Assembly: GCA_021613375.1 (NCBI GenBank)
Contig: CM038725.1
Span: 7,875,089-7,939,088 of the forward strand
Direction of reading: 5' to 3'
Length of the DNA: 64,000 nucleotides
From: Megaleporinus macrocephalus
Lineage: Eukaryota; Chordata; Actinopteri; Characiformes; Anostomidae
In this document: positions 10,871 through 20,549 of the stretch, piece by piece
How positions within the stretch are numbered: position 1 is the stretch's first letter
Layout of the letters: every line of letters starts with the position of its first letter
Position numbers and translations under genes: made by a program
Notes under the pieces: generated by a model
The model's database searches: none
Told to the model about the DNA's origin: nothing
Seen by the model: only the letters and a program-made list of their open reading frames with translations

Positions 10871-12115
10871 CAAACAAGTGATTGAGCGTCCCAGCAAGGA
10901 CCTCTGGAGAAGTGGATGATTAGCTCAGATCCTTGCAGTAAAAGCAGGGAATCATAAAAACTAAACCTGGCTTACGGCGCTTCCCGGCAGAGATCTTTCT
11001 CCTCATCATCGGGGAGAACTTTCATTCGCAGTGACTTCATTGTGTTTGTCCCTTAATTGCATTATTGAAGCATGAACGCACTTTTAATGGCACCATCAAA
11101 CCGTAATGACATGCAGCGCTCCGCCGCTGGAGCACATCTGGTGCGTATAAATTCCGCCTGCCAAAGAAAATAATTTGGTTGGTTGAAGGTTTTTTTTCCT
11201 CCCCCCACCCCGACCCTCACCCTCACCGCCCCCCAAGACTCCCTTGTTTTCGTCCTCCTTTAAGTCCATGTAAAGTCGTTAACAGGTCGCTCATTAAGGA
11301 GATGCATTTTAGTGCAATTAAAACGGGTGAGTTTTAAGGCCAAGCGTTTCTAGAAAAGGCCGTACAAGAGACCGCTATAATGAGCGAGGCTGGTGGAGCC
11401 CAGGTGCCGGCTTTAACCTATTTGGCCCCGGCCCTGTGAGAAAATGACAGCAGCTGGCTTCATTTTTCGATGAGTGTAGCTTGGAGGGCTTGGGGGGGAG
11501 CTGGCCGTGTGAGTGGCTTGCGTAGGATAGATAGTGTTCCCTTCATCCATCATGAGGGAGTGGCGTGATGTGGAGGAGCCTCGGCCCTCTGATCTGACCA
11601 TCCGTAACTGACATTGAGTGCATTGTTTGGGGCGGAAAGCTCGGCGCACACTGGCCTAAAGGTACATTCCTGAGCACTGTTTGAAACACAAGCCCCCCTT
11701 TTGTGCCTAGCGGACCCGCTGCTGAATCCGCAAACCTGAGCATCCCCGGCCGACGCGGCCTCTTTTTTCTTTTTTTTCCTCTCCCCCCCTCTCCGTGTTC
11801 AAGTGTGAACTTGCGCAATATCATTTTACACAAGTGCAGACCTTCTTCCTTCAGGTTCCCTTCAACGTGCATGGACACAGTTCATATCAAGATACACAGA
11901 TACCTGCCTTATTAGCCGCGTCCGCTTGTCCTTTTTTTCCATTGTAGTCACCCAGACTGGTGGACTGTGCCAAGAGGGATCATTTTCAAATGTGTAATCC
12001 CCCCACCCCACCCCCTACGCCCCCCTCCTTCCTGCTTAACTTACAGATCAGGCCAAAATGATGTCAGCCCGGAATGCGTTTTCCAGTTGCTGAGTATGAA
12101 ATGAGAGATTTTATA
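10871..12115. other. Unique GC-richer island upstream of gas1, candidate regulatory region
   Basis: About 1.2 kb without repeats. It has TAAT and ATTA motifs (for example 11055-11110), poly-pyrimidine tracts (about 11190-11250 and 11760-11795) and C-rich runs (11999-12030). Open frames here are not supported by any family. Its position 5-6 kb upstream of gas1 makes it a plausible enhancer cluster. This is inference from sequence character only. Confidence 0.3.
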
Positions 12116-12224
12116 TCTGAAAACTGAAATTAGCTGGAAAGATGTGAATATGTGCTGCTTCCGAGGCTAAGATGGAAGAAATGCATTAAGTCTGCACCAC
12201 TGGTTCTAACTGAGTCTGACTTGT

Positions 12225-12345
12225 TCACACTGGCGGTGATAGGAACCAAACATCTGAAGTGTTTACTGTGTCTATACTTTACTGTTTCCTGTCTTCTGGA
12301 AAGTTCCCTCTCGGATCAATAAAGTATCTATTTATCTATACCCTC
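12225..12345 (+). mobile_element. Retroposon 3'-tail fragment
   Basis: It ends cggatcaataaagtatctat followed by ttatctata, the type of 3' end common in fish LINE/SINE copies (recalled). The beginning, ggtgataggaaccaaac, resembles fragments at 31165 and 36780. Confidence 0.45.
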
Positions 12346-12369
12346 TAAGAAGCCATTCAGATGGTCTTC

Positions 12370-12860
12370 ACCTGGAACTTAAGTATATGCACTGTTGGAT
12401 AAAAACATGTATATGATATGTTAAATGATTATACATTATATAATTATATATTATATTAACTTTTTACTTTTTTAGGTATTTTTTACTTATTATTTGTGCA
12501 TTTTATACTATGCTTTTATTTATTTTATTTATTTTTTATGAATTTTACTACTTTTATTTATTTCTCACTTATTGTTTATTAATTTTACTCTACTTTTATT
12601 TATTCTTCCTTTTTTGTTTTTTCTTACTTATTGTTTATGAATTCTACTACACTTATTTTCTCTTCCTTTTTTAGTTATTTCTTACTTATTGTTTATTAAC
12701 TTTTAACATTCTTCTAACATCCTTATTCTTCTTATTTTTGTTTTTTAACTTTTGTTTTTACTTATTCTTATATTTAAATATCTCATATACCTTTTACACA
12801 TTTTTTTGTTTACTAATAAATATTCTGTGTATCTTGGCTTCACTGTAAATGAGGGTCACC
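12370..12860. repeat. AT-rich degenerate tandem repeat
   Basis: A T/A-rich stretch with recurring ttacttattgtttatgaatt and cttattttctcttcctt-like segments (about 60-70 bp apart, between 12470 and 12760). It has no coding potential. Confidence 0.55.
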
Positions 12861-13476
12861 CTCAGTGTACTCCGAGTATAAATAGAGGTTGATCAAATAA
12901 AAATGATAAAATATGATTTTACCTGATTTTTTTTATTTACATTTTATTAAGTTCTGGTGACAAAGAAATTATAATTGCTGTGTCGACACACAATGTGTCC
13001 TCCACCTCCAATGTTTGAGTATACAATAAAGATCAAAATTAAATTTCTGGCTACTTAAATTAAGTTCGTAGGACTTTTATTATGTAGGACTATTATTTGT
13101 TTGAATCCTCCTCTTGAAAATGAAATGACACCACAAACCTTACTGTGTGGACAAATGACTAAACGTGAAGCATATTTATCATAAGCATCATAAGCAAGGT
13201 GAGTATTAGAAACAGCTGTTTTGAAGGCGCAAACCATTTAGCTAGTTAGCTAACTAGCCATGACGCAGCTTAATTCAGTCATACCCCGTTGATATATCTT
13301 TTACAAACATTTTAATGACACACACAGGCACATATATTGCTTCTGTCACATGATTAACTTTGCCCATGTTTGTGGCTGTGGGGAGGGTTCGTAGACACAA
13401 ACAAATTAGCTAGTTATGTTATTTAAAATTTGCTTATTACTGCAGCTTAAAAGTTCATTCAACATATATATATATC
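12861..13476. other. Unique AT-rich intergenic sequence
   Basis: No repeats or gene signals are seen. A small palindromic stretch (gctagttagctaactagc, 13241-13258) is present. A short (TA)n run borders the next MITE. Confidence 0.3.
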
Positions 13477-13987
13477 CACTTTAGAATTTCATTTTATGCT
13501 ATTTTCATGCAATTTATGCAATTCTCATGCAATTCACAAACAATATTGTTCATTTCACAATTAATGTAAGTGTATCAGATGATTTTTAAAGAATAAAAAT
13601 GTTTGTATTAAAGTCTATTTTTGTATAGAGGCTTATTTTGCATATAGTTCTATTATCAGTAATTCTCAGTCCTCTGTCTAAATCTCCTGGTACGGCCGCC
13701 AATCCAAGTTAAGGATGTTATTGGACTAACTGGTTGTTAGGACACTCTTGCTCAATTGTGATGCACAGCTGAAAAACATTCTACTAATAAGTGAGTATAA
13801 AAGGGAACAACATTCTAGGTTAGTTTAGTATCTGAAGCATCAGCAGTTGATGGCTTGCTGACCGACTCAAAATGTCCAGAAAGAAACAACTTTCTTTAGA
13901 GACCCGTCAGTCCATTGTTGTGTTAAGGAAGAAGATACTCCTTTAAAACAAGAACATTTCACTGTGATCCCAAACTTTTGAGCAGTA

Positions 13988-13989
<2 letters not shown>
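13477..13989 (+). mobile_element. Tc1-like MITE, GATCCCAAACTTTTGAG family, opposite copy
   Basis: Inverted relative to the copy at 5311-5825 and closely similar over about 510 bp. It keeps the terminal repeat at 13967-13989 but has lost the other, where the sequence runs into a short (TA)n. A 24-codon frame at 13872-13946 starts MSRKKQLSLETRQSIVVLR, resembling the N-terminus of a Tc1-type transposase, then stops. This shows the MITE is an internal-deletion derivative of an autonomous element. Confidence 0.75.

Positions 13990-14066
<77 letters not shown>
13990..14066. repeat. (TA)n microsatellite
   Basis: About 37 TA units at the intact terminal repeat of the preceding MITE. Confidence 0.95.
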
Positions 14067-14072
<6 letters not shown>

Positions 14073-14233
14073 ACATGTTGATAGTTATTAAGTTTATGCT
14101 CATATCTACAGAAATCACTTCTTGCTATGGCTGATAAGCTTGGAAAACTGAGTCAACGTATTTCTATCAGCAGTTTGCATCACTCAAAAAGACTAATACA
14201 AAACGTGGCCTTAAATATTTGTTGTACTGACTT

Positions 14234-14724
14234 TGGGGTCTGTCTCAAAACCTTGTGAGCTGCCTAAGACTACGTAGGCGGCTCTGTAAGTAGCAGCGTT
14301 CTCTCCTCATCTCTCCTCAAAACATGATTATTGAGACGCTCTAGTTAGAGAGAGAGACTGTGTTACGGCTTGTTCCCGCCCACTGCACGTGATCGGTGTT
14401 TACTGACCTCAGCTGCAGTGTCTCCTCAGCGTTTCATGGATTCTCCTCTTGTGGGTTTTATTGTAGTGCTGATAACTTACATTAGAAACTGACGTCATCG
14501 CTCGTAGCTCCGCTTGCATCCGCAGTGTCTGAAAAAGTTTAGGTTGTGTTGCATTATGGGATTGACAAAGCAGGAAATCACATGATCAGCTGTTTGAAAG
14601 CTGAGTGGTTTATTGATCAAGTAGAATCAGGTGACCTCCTGCTCGTTTGGAAGCCACACCAGTCCCCGGCAGATGAAACTGGAAAGCTCTGATGTAGACA
14701 CTCGCTGGGTTTTGAGACAGACCC
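14234..14724. mobile_element. Non-autonomous DNA element, GGGTCTGTCTCAAAAC ends
   Basis: Begins ggggtctgtctcaaaacc and ends ggttttgagacagaccc, a clear terminal inverted repeat. The related copy at 33189-33782 shares agtagcagcgttctctcctc and gcttgttcccgcccactgca. No transposase frame is seen. Superfamily not determined. Confidence 0.75.
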
Positions 14725-14749
14725 ATAGTTTAATGATGGTTTAGTGATT

Positions 14750-14868
14750 AGATGATTACATATTGTTGCTGCCTCTCACAGTCCAAACACATGCATGTGA
14801 GGTTGATCAGTCACGTGACCACAACTCACGGGTTAACCTGAAGATAATGGATGGATGGATGGATGGAT
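14750..14868 (-). mobile_element. Truncated retroposon fragment, reverse
   Basis: Reverse copy of the ccatccatcc...tttggactgtgggagg family: ctcacagtccaaacacatgc, gaggttgatcag and (atgg)n at the right end. The 20-bp tail unit is absent. Confidence 0.55.
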
Positions 14869-14869
14869 A

Positions 14870-15053
14870 GTGTCACTGTCCAAAGAAAAACAAGTATTTC
14901 CAAAAGAACAACTTCACAGGAGAAGTCAATGTTAGTCAACCAGAATTTTTGAAGGGCTTTCAGTCCATTTATGATGGAATTTTCATAGACAGTAGAAAAA
15001 TTAAATCCACAAAAATGGAGATACATGTTTCCATTTGGACAGTGATGATATTC
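14870..15053 (+). mobile_element. MITE, ACTGTCCAAAG family
   Basis: Starts tgtcactgtccaaagaaaaa and ends catttggacagtgatgata. The two ends are inverted repeats. The internal part is shortened compared with other copies. Confidence 0.75.
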
Positions 15054-15184
15054 ATGTTCTTGTACAGCAAAACAGTCCCCAGAACAAACATAGACCCAGT
15101 CTCTCCAAGTGATCAGTGTCTGGACTGTATCCTGATAAGACTGGATACTGAAATCCACTTGCTTTGAGAGATATATGGAATATG

Positions 15185-15560
15185 CAAATCGGCTCATTAC
15201 ACAGCAGCCAATGACCAATTATTCATCCGCTCGGCCTCTATTGTCTGCAGTCTGTTTTACACAGTAGGGTCTGTCTATACTGCTATTAAGCATTCCGTTT
15301 CATCCGGTCTCCAACCGTGTGCATCCTCCATGATTACCTTTCCTCCTTTCCTCGCAGGCACGGATCACGGGCCCAGTGACGTAGCTCATGGGGAGGAGCC
15401 CTTGTGTTTTGGAGAAACAGAGGCATGTATGTGGCTCAAATGCATCTCGGACCACCTCCTGAAGCAGTCTGAGTGAGCGGATCTTTGTGTTTGCACTGTT
15501 TTACCCAGCTTGGCGGTGTTCAGATATAATCTTGATCATTAAGAGGCACACTTATTTCCT
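15185..15560. other. Unique sequence, candidate regulatory element
   Basis: Non-repetitive sequence 1.4-1.8 kb upstream of the gas1 promoter. It contains tttcctcctttcctcgcag at 15339-15357, which resembles a splice acceptor, but no exon can be supported after it. Confidence 0.25.
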
Positions 15561-15587
15561 CGGAGTGACCATGATTATATTATACTA

Positions 15588-15717
15588 ACATGTATCTCCA
15601 AAATAATAACTTTACAGAAGAAGATAAAACAGGCTTTACTGTCAGTGTAAGTTGTTTTGCTCAAATGATGTTGAAGACTGAAAATGACATGTGTTTCTTT
15701 GGACAGCAACAATATAA
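15588..15717 (+). mobile_element. MITE fragment, ACTGTCCAAAG family
   Basis: gtatctccaaaataataact to gtgtttctttggacagcaac, an internally deleted copy. Confidence 0.55.
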
Positions 15718-15719
15718 AA

Positions 15720-16605
15720 GTTCAGGTGGTATGTGTGGGATATGTGGTTTTTGGTAGTAAATAAAAATATATTTCAATTGCAGACCCTTGGTTTCTATCA
15801 GCACCACTGTAAGGAAGCCCAAGTTGGTAGAATTCTTCATAATGGAGCTTTTTCAGACCACTCTGAGTGGTATTTGTGGGATCACTGGTGGTTTTTGGTA
15901 GTAGATACAAATGTATTTTCATTGCAGACCCCTGGTTCCTATCAACACCACTGGAAGGAGACCTGATTTGGTAGGATTCTCCAGAATGGAGCTTCAGACC
16001 ATCAGACCACTCTGAGTGGCATATGTGTGATCACTGGTGGTTTTTGGTAGTAAATAAAAATACATTTCCATTGCAGACCCCTGGTTCCTACTTACTGTAA
16101 GTAAACCTGAGTTGGTAGGATTCTCCAGAATTGAGCTTCAGACCATCAGACCACTCGGAGTGGTATTTGTGGGATCACTGGTGGTTTTTGGTAGTAGATA
16201 CAAATGTATTTTCATTGCAGACCCCTGGTTCCTATCAACACCACTGGAAGGAGACCTGAGTTGGTAGGATTCTCCAGAATGGAGCTTCAGACCATCAGAC
16301 CACTCTAAGTGGCATGCGTGGGATCGCTGGTGGTTTTTGATAGTAAATAAAAATGCATTTCGATTGCAGACCCCTGGTTCCTATCAGCCCCACTGTAAGG
16401 AGACCTGAGTTGGTAGGATTCTCCAGAATGGAGCTTTTTCAGACCACTCTGAATGGAACTCAGACCACTCTGAGTAGTATGTGTGGGATCGCTGGTAGTA
16501 AATGAAAATACATTTCCATTGCAGACCCCTGGTTCCTACTTATTGTAAGTAAACCTGAGTTGGTAGGATTCTCCAGAATGGCGCTTCAGACCATCAGACC
16601 TCTCA
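15720..16605 (+). repeat. Tandem array, 144/149-bp units in a 293-bp higher-order period
   Basis: The marker cagaccc(c/t)tggtt occurs at 15781, 15925, 16074, 16218, 16367 and 16522. Spacings are 144, 149, 144, 149 and 155, so alternate units are most alike and the true period is 293 bp (15781 to 16074 to 16367, and 15925 to 16218). One unit type carries gtagatacaaatgtattttc and the other gtaaataaaaatacatttcc. Units also contain a pattern of ggatcactggtggtttttg and ggattctccagaatggagct. The array ends about 200 bp before the gas1 CpG island. Confidence 0.85.
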
Positions 16606-16780
16606 GTGACATTTCCAGTTAAAAACCAAAATAAATAAGTAACAGAATCCAAAGAGCAGACTTTAAACGTCTATGTAACTGTGAGTCAGGAATTGCTGAG
16701 CCACTGAAATTGTGATTTCTCTCACATTCAGACTTACACACATACATACATAAACTAACAAGGTCATTAAAAGATTTACA
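16606..16780. other. Short unique spacer before the gas1 promoter
   Basis: No repeat or motif of note. GC content rises toward the right end. Confidence 0.3.
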
Positions 16781-17000
16781 CGTTCGTGCCCGCGCCTCTC
16801 TCCCCGCGTGCGCCTCTCTCTACACTCTGAACGACAACAAAACTTTGCAGAAAGCCATTTTTTCAACCCCTCCCCCATCGCCCCGCCCACACGTGACGTT
16901 CTCGATTTACGAGCCCGAGCGGCTGGACCAATAGGAGGCCCCCAAACTTCCGCACGACTCGAATGGATAAAGAGGAGCGAGCGCAGGAGAGCGAGCCGCA
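16780..17000 (+). promoter_or_regulatory. gas1: gas1 core promoter region
   Basis: Ordered promoter motifs precede the gene. There is a GC box (ccccgccc, 16881-16888), then an E-box CACGTG (16890-16895) overlapping a CRE-like TGACGT (16894-16899). A CCAAT box follows (16928-16932), then a weak TATA-like ggataaag (16965-16972). The TATA-like site would place the transcription start near 16995-17005, inside a CpG-rich stretch that continues through the coding region. Motif order and spacing (CCAAT about 37 bp upstream of the TATA-like site) are read directly. The start point and use of each site are inferred. Confidence 0.6.
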
Positions 17001-17509
17001 GTGAGTGAGTGACGGAGAGAAAGTTTGCTTGTGTTTTTGTCCCCGTTTGCACCGGACAGTGGAGGACCAGGTCACCCGGGCGAACCTCCTTTTGACTCGT
17101 CCGGACTCCGCTGGACACTTTGTTGTGGAGTCCGCGTTTCGGGACGGCTCGAGCTCGCGTGAACTCGCGAACTCCGTTCGCCACACGGAAAAGAGAGCGA
17201 GAGCACAAGACGGCGACGTGAACGAGAGGATACGGGAGGACAGAGGAGTTTCCTCGCGCCGCGGTTCGAAGCTCCGGACTGGCTGGTTAGTTTTGCCGCG
17301 AGCTTTTATCTTCAGCACGTTCTCGAGGACTAGAAGCCCCCCGACACACATTTCGACCCCCTCCTCCTCCTCCTCTTACTAGTACTACTCTCTTCCCCGG
17401 CGCCATGGTATGAGGAGCCCCGCGATGGCCGCGTGAGAGGAAGCGGCGCGAGCCCCCCTTTGAGAGAGAGAGACAGACAGACAGACAGAGAAAGAGAGAG
17501 CCAGCCGCG
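17000..17509 (+). other. gas1: gas1 5' UTR (predicted)
   Basis: About 510 bases of GC-rich sequence lie between the predicted start and the gas1 ATG. No ATG occurs from about 17000 to 17404. There is a CT-rich tract (about 17360-17396), and a GA/ACAG-rich microsatellite (about 17462-17500) just before the coding region. No splice site is needed to reach the ATG, in keeping with the single-exon structure of this gene in vertebrates. The boundary at the 5' end is an estimate from promoter motifs. Confidence 0.5.
17405..17436 (+). promoter_or_regulatory. Two overlapping short upstream ORFs in the gas1 leader
   Basis: The first ATG of the leader (17405) has a near-ideal context (cgccATGg) but opens a two-codon frame, Met-Val-stop (17405-17413). 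A second ATG at 17410 opens an eight-codon frame (M-R-S-P-A-M-A-A, stop 17434-17436) with an internal in-frame ATG at 17425. The gas1 ATG follows 73 bases after the last stop. Minimal uORFs in strong context usually lower translation of the main frame, so this could be a translational brake. That role is inferred. Confidence 0.55.
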
Positions 17510-18286
17510 ATGGCGCGCGCCCGCGTCGCCGCCGCCTGCGTGCTCGTGTGCCTGGGCGCGTGCGCGGTGGCGGTGGTGGAGTGCGCGGCGCGCCGCCTCG
17601 TCTGCTGGGAGGCGATCCTGAACTGCCAGGCGGAGGCCGAGTGCCACTACGCGTACGGCCAGTACATGTACGCGTGCGAGCCCGTGCTGAGCGGGCGCCG
17701 CGCGTCCTGCCCGAGCCACTGCATCGCGTCGCTCGTGCAGCTGAACCTGACGCGCGGCGGGCCTGCGCTCGAGGAGTGCAGCTGCGCTTCGGACCCCGTG
17801 TGCCGCGAAGCCAAGCGCGCCATCGAGCCGTGCATGCCGCGCACGAGCAGCCTGGGCTGCACGGAGGCGCGGCGGCAGTGCGAGCGCGACTCCCAGTGCC
17901 GCGCGGCCATGTCCAACTACCTGCTGCACTGCGGCAAGCTCTTCAGCGGCGCCGTGTGCACGAGCGCGTGCCGGGAGGTGATCGCCGACATGCGACGCCT
18001 GCCCAAGGCGCAGCTGCTGGACACCTGCGTCTGCGACGGCACCGAGCGGACCATATGCGAGTACGTCAAGCTCAAGATGAAGAGCCTGTGCTTCGGCGAG
18101 CTGCCCGAGGACGACGAGGGGTCGGGCGTCACGGATGACTACGGCGACGACGACGACTATAACGACTACAACGCGGAGCGCCCGCACGCCGGGGGAGGCC
18201 GGTCCGCCGCCTCGGCCTGGTCGGCGTCCGTGGGGCTGGTGGCGCTGCTGGAGTCGTTCTTGGTGCTGGTGCGGCTTCTGAGCTAA
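17510..18286 (+). CDS. gas1: Growth arrest-specific protein 1 (Gas1), single exon
   Basis: A 258-codon uninterrupted frame runs from ATG to TAA. Residues 1-26 look like a signal peptide. Two homologous cysteine domains follow: Cys 32, 39, 45, 56, 67, 71, 90, 92, 98, 108 and Cys 117, 124, 130, 141, 150, 154, 173, 175, 183, 194, with nearly the same spacing. This is the GFR-alpha-like double domain of Gas1. Diagnostic motifs are RRLVCWEAILNCQ, CPSHCIASLVQLN, RAIEPCMPRTS, GCTEARRQC and CVCDGTER. N79-L80-T81 is an N-glycosylation sequon. An acidic Tyr/Asp stretch (about 208-221) and a hydrophobic end (about 239-257) fit a GPI-anchor signal, with the anchor site probably among Gly/Ser/Ala 228-235. 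The family binds Hedgehog ligands as a cell-surface co-receptor with Patched and can modulate RET signalling. It is much shorter than mammalian GAS1 (345 aa): the Ala-rich insert, Gly-rich linker and part of the C-terminal region are missing. The start has a good context (gcgATGG). Paralogue a or b is not resolved. Confidence 0.96.
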   Translation: MARARVAAACVLVCLGACAVAVVECAARRLVCWEAILNCQAEAECHYAYGQYMYACEPVLSGRRASCPSHCIASLVQLNLTRGGPALEECSCASDPVCREAKRAIEPCMPRTSSLGCTEARRQCERDSQCRAAMSNYLLHCGKLFSGAVCTSACREVIADMRRLPKAQLLDTCVCDGTERTICEYVKLKMKSLCFGELPEDDEGSGVTDDYGDDDDYNDYNAERPHAGGGRSAASAWSASVGLVALLESFLVLVRLLS

Positions 18287-19365
18287 AACTTGAACCGTTC
18301 AGTGGGATAGGAGCAGATTCCCAGCTACGGTGGGTCTGGGGACCAGGACTGGTCAGTGAGAGGTCACTGGAAATGACTGGTCAGTGGACGTGGAACTGGT
18401 CAGACACCACCTCCCAAGCTACGGAGGAGACAGTGACAGTGACTGATCAGACTGATGAGCGAGGAAGGCGACTGGTCAGACCTTTGACCAGCTACAGCAG
18501 AGCCCGGGAGCTGGCAGGGGGGACCTTGTGTGATGTGATGTGCTCCGTGTCTCCGGATCCAAAGAGGACACGTCCACCTTTGCATGACACTTGAGTTGCT
18601 TGAGTTGTGTTCACGTCCCAAGGTTGGTCACGTCGCACCTTCTCCTATGCAAGCGCACCATTCAGTGACCCTTCGGCCGTAGCACGCCTTTCCGTATGTA
18701 TTCGGAACTCTCACCTGCGACGTGAGCGCTGCTGCCCAATAGGAACACTAGGCTGAGCTCATTCGAACACTGCCGCCTTAAAAACAAGAAGGAAACACAG
18801 TGTTGCCGGTACCGCAAGTGCTCTTCTCACTTAGTCAAACAGGACACAGCCCTTTTGCCTTTATATAAATATATATATGTGTATATATATATAAAAAAGC
18901 AAAGAAATATATGAGTAGGTCTTTATTTTTGCTATCGTGAGATGTAACCATTGCAAGGGTTTCATGTGAAAGCTGTGCACTGCCAACATGAAAGTAGATG
19001 CGTACTATTTTTCTATCGCAAGTGGCCTTCGACCTCGGGCGCACGAGTGAGGAACACCTTTAGGAGTGAGCTTTAGAGTTCTCCATAAAATATAAGGCAA
19101 TACGTTTGTACCATAAAATGTCTATGTGAACAAAGGGTGACGATTCCAGCTTTAAAGGGAAAGTTATTATTATTATTATTATTGTTATTGTTGTTGTAAC
19201 TGATGTTCCTCTCTAAACCGCTGTACAGTGTAAATAGACTTGCAGAGAATCTTTTTTTTATTATGTTCTCAAAGATGAATTATCGACTTGTAGAAAATGT
19301 CTAAATCCACTGTATGACTGCCTCGGCGATGTACTTTTTTCAATAGAAGGCATAAAAAAAAAACC
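18287..19365 (+). other. gas1: gas1 3' UTR (predicted)
   Basis: About 1.07 kb of unique sequence follows the stop codon, becoming AT-rich after about 18840. It contains a TA-rich stretch (18860-18895), a (TTA/TTG)n run (about 19165-19198) and a Pumilio-type element TGTAAATA (19229-19236). No AATAAA hexamer was seen. A variant AATAGA (19342-19347) just before a genomic A-run (19354-19363) is the best candidate for the 3' end, giving a transcript of about 2.35 kb. The low repeat content through this stretch fits a functional UTR. The end point is inferred. Confidence 0.5.
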
Positions 19366-19399
19366 CGAAACGAGCGTACACAAAACAAGACTGCGTGTC

Positions 19400-19870
19400 A
19401 TTTGTTTCCTAGAAAGCTGCTCCCGTCTGGCTCTCCTCTCCTCCTGCTTTTGAGGAACAGATTAAGTACGACGAGGCGTCGGTAGCCTTGACTCTGCAAA
19501 CAGGAGTGTTTGCTTGACGTTCTTTAGAGCGCCAGCACAAAAGCACCGAGCGCCGCTTTTCCCCCGGGCCCTCGCCAGCCCGAGTCAGACAGGGGTTTGT
19601 TTACTTTTCAATCACTGTGTTTGCTTAGCAGCCTCCTTCTGCACGGCGCGCGCCGCCGAACAAAGCTGGCCTCGGCCCATCTGAGAGTGAGACGGTAGCG
19701 CCGACTGCGCGGCCCAGACGTTGAGTTGCTCTGGTACGAGCTGTATGTTGTTGAAAGTGAGTGCTTGGCTTTACCGAGTTGGCTTCGCTGTTTAGGGTCT
19801 CTGGAGCTCTAGCTGTCCTTGTCATGAGGGTTAATGGCCAAGACTGTTGACCCCCTTCACCTGCATAGGC
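19400..19870. other. Unique GC-rich flank downstream of gas1
   Basis: Non-repetitive, GC-rich sequence lies just past the predicted gas1 transcript. It has CpG-rich patches around 19540-19590 and 19640-19720. No convincing coding frame is present. It may be a regulatory or conserved non-coding element. Conservation could not be tested. Confidence 0.25.
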
Positions 19871-20055
19871 TCAAGCCTGCCTGCTCCTCCTTGTAGGACA
19901 CTAAGAAAAGTATCCACTATGAGTCATTCAGTTACTGTAATGAAGTCAAGGTGTAATTCATGCATTGGGGCCACATACAGGCTCCTAAAATTAGTAGTGC
20001 ATATATCTATGATCATGATACTATAGCTGGTGTCCAAGAAAATTATTATTATTAT

Positions 20056-20394
20056 TAGTGTTGCACCGATACCATGAAACTTATTGACTGAATGGCTGCA
20101 CGTGTTTCTGCATTGTGGCAATTTTTATTTTTTCATAGCTCTGAAACTTTTTAATGTGCAGTTACTCAACCAGTAAATGATGTTCTTTCAAGGTTGTTAT
20201 ATCTTTTTTAGGATAAGACATAAAAAAATACAACATATAAAAGTGGAACACTATAAATATCAGGATTTATAGCCATATATCGAGCATTTAATTCAGAGTT
20301 GGTATCTGTATCGGTACTCTGTATGGGCAGATACCTGAAAGGCTGGTATCTGTATTGGTATCTGTAAGGAAAAAGTGGTATCGGTGCATCCCTA
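20056..20394. mobile_element. Non-autonomous hAT-like element
   Basis: Ends are tagtgttgcaccgatacc and ggtatcggtgcatcccta, inverted repeats of the fish hAT type (tagggatgcaccgat, recalled). The 8-bp flanks attattat (20048-20055) and attactat (20395-20402) match at 7 of 8 positions, the size of a hAT target duplication. The body is rich in ggtatctgta repeats. No transposase. Confidence 0.75.
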
Positions 20395-20396
20395 AT

Positions 20397-20399
20397 TAC

Positions 20400-20432
<33 letters not shown>
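20397..20432. repeat. (ATT)n microsatellite
   Basis: About 11 units, beside the hAT-like element. The element may have inserted into an existing ATT tract. Confidence 0.9.
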
Positions 20433-20433
<1 letters not shown>

Positions 20434-20549
20434 AATGATAACTTCATACTGTAATACACAGAAGCAGCATTCTTTAAGTTGATGCATACACGGTCCAGGC
20501 CATAGCCTGGCATCAGAACGTTCACAGACTGCTGAAGGTTTTGCATTAA

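Larger units (their letters stand above)
16790..18290. other. CpG island covering gas1 promoter and coding exon
   Basis: The stretch is strongly GC-rich and full of CpG, against AT-rich surroundings on both sides. It spans the promoter, the whole 5' UTR and the complete coding exon. Its base composition also explains the long open frames on the opposite strand. The limits are set by eye. Confidence 0.8.

Noticed and set aside
11413..11915. Overlapping open frames on both strands
   Set aside because: No family likeness, mutual overlap and GC-rich composition indicate non-coding sequence.
15339..15357. Splice-acceptor-like pyrimidine tract ending in cag
   Set aside because: No exon or protein likeness follows, and gas1 is a single-exon gene with a good local promoter.
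17548..18138. 196-codon + strand frame overlapping gas1
   Set aside because: Another shadow in a GC-rich exon, with arginine/glycine-rich composition.
17330..18187. 285-codon open frame on the reverse strand across gas1
   Set aside because: Alanine/arginine-rich shadow caused by the GC-rich gas1 coding sequence. No family likeness, and the + strand gene is certain.
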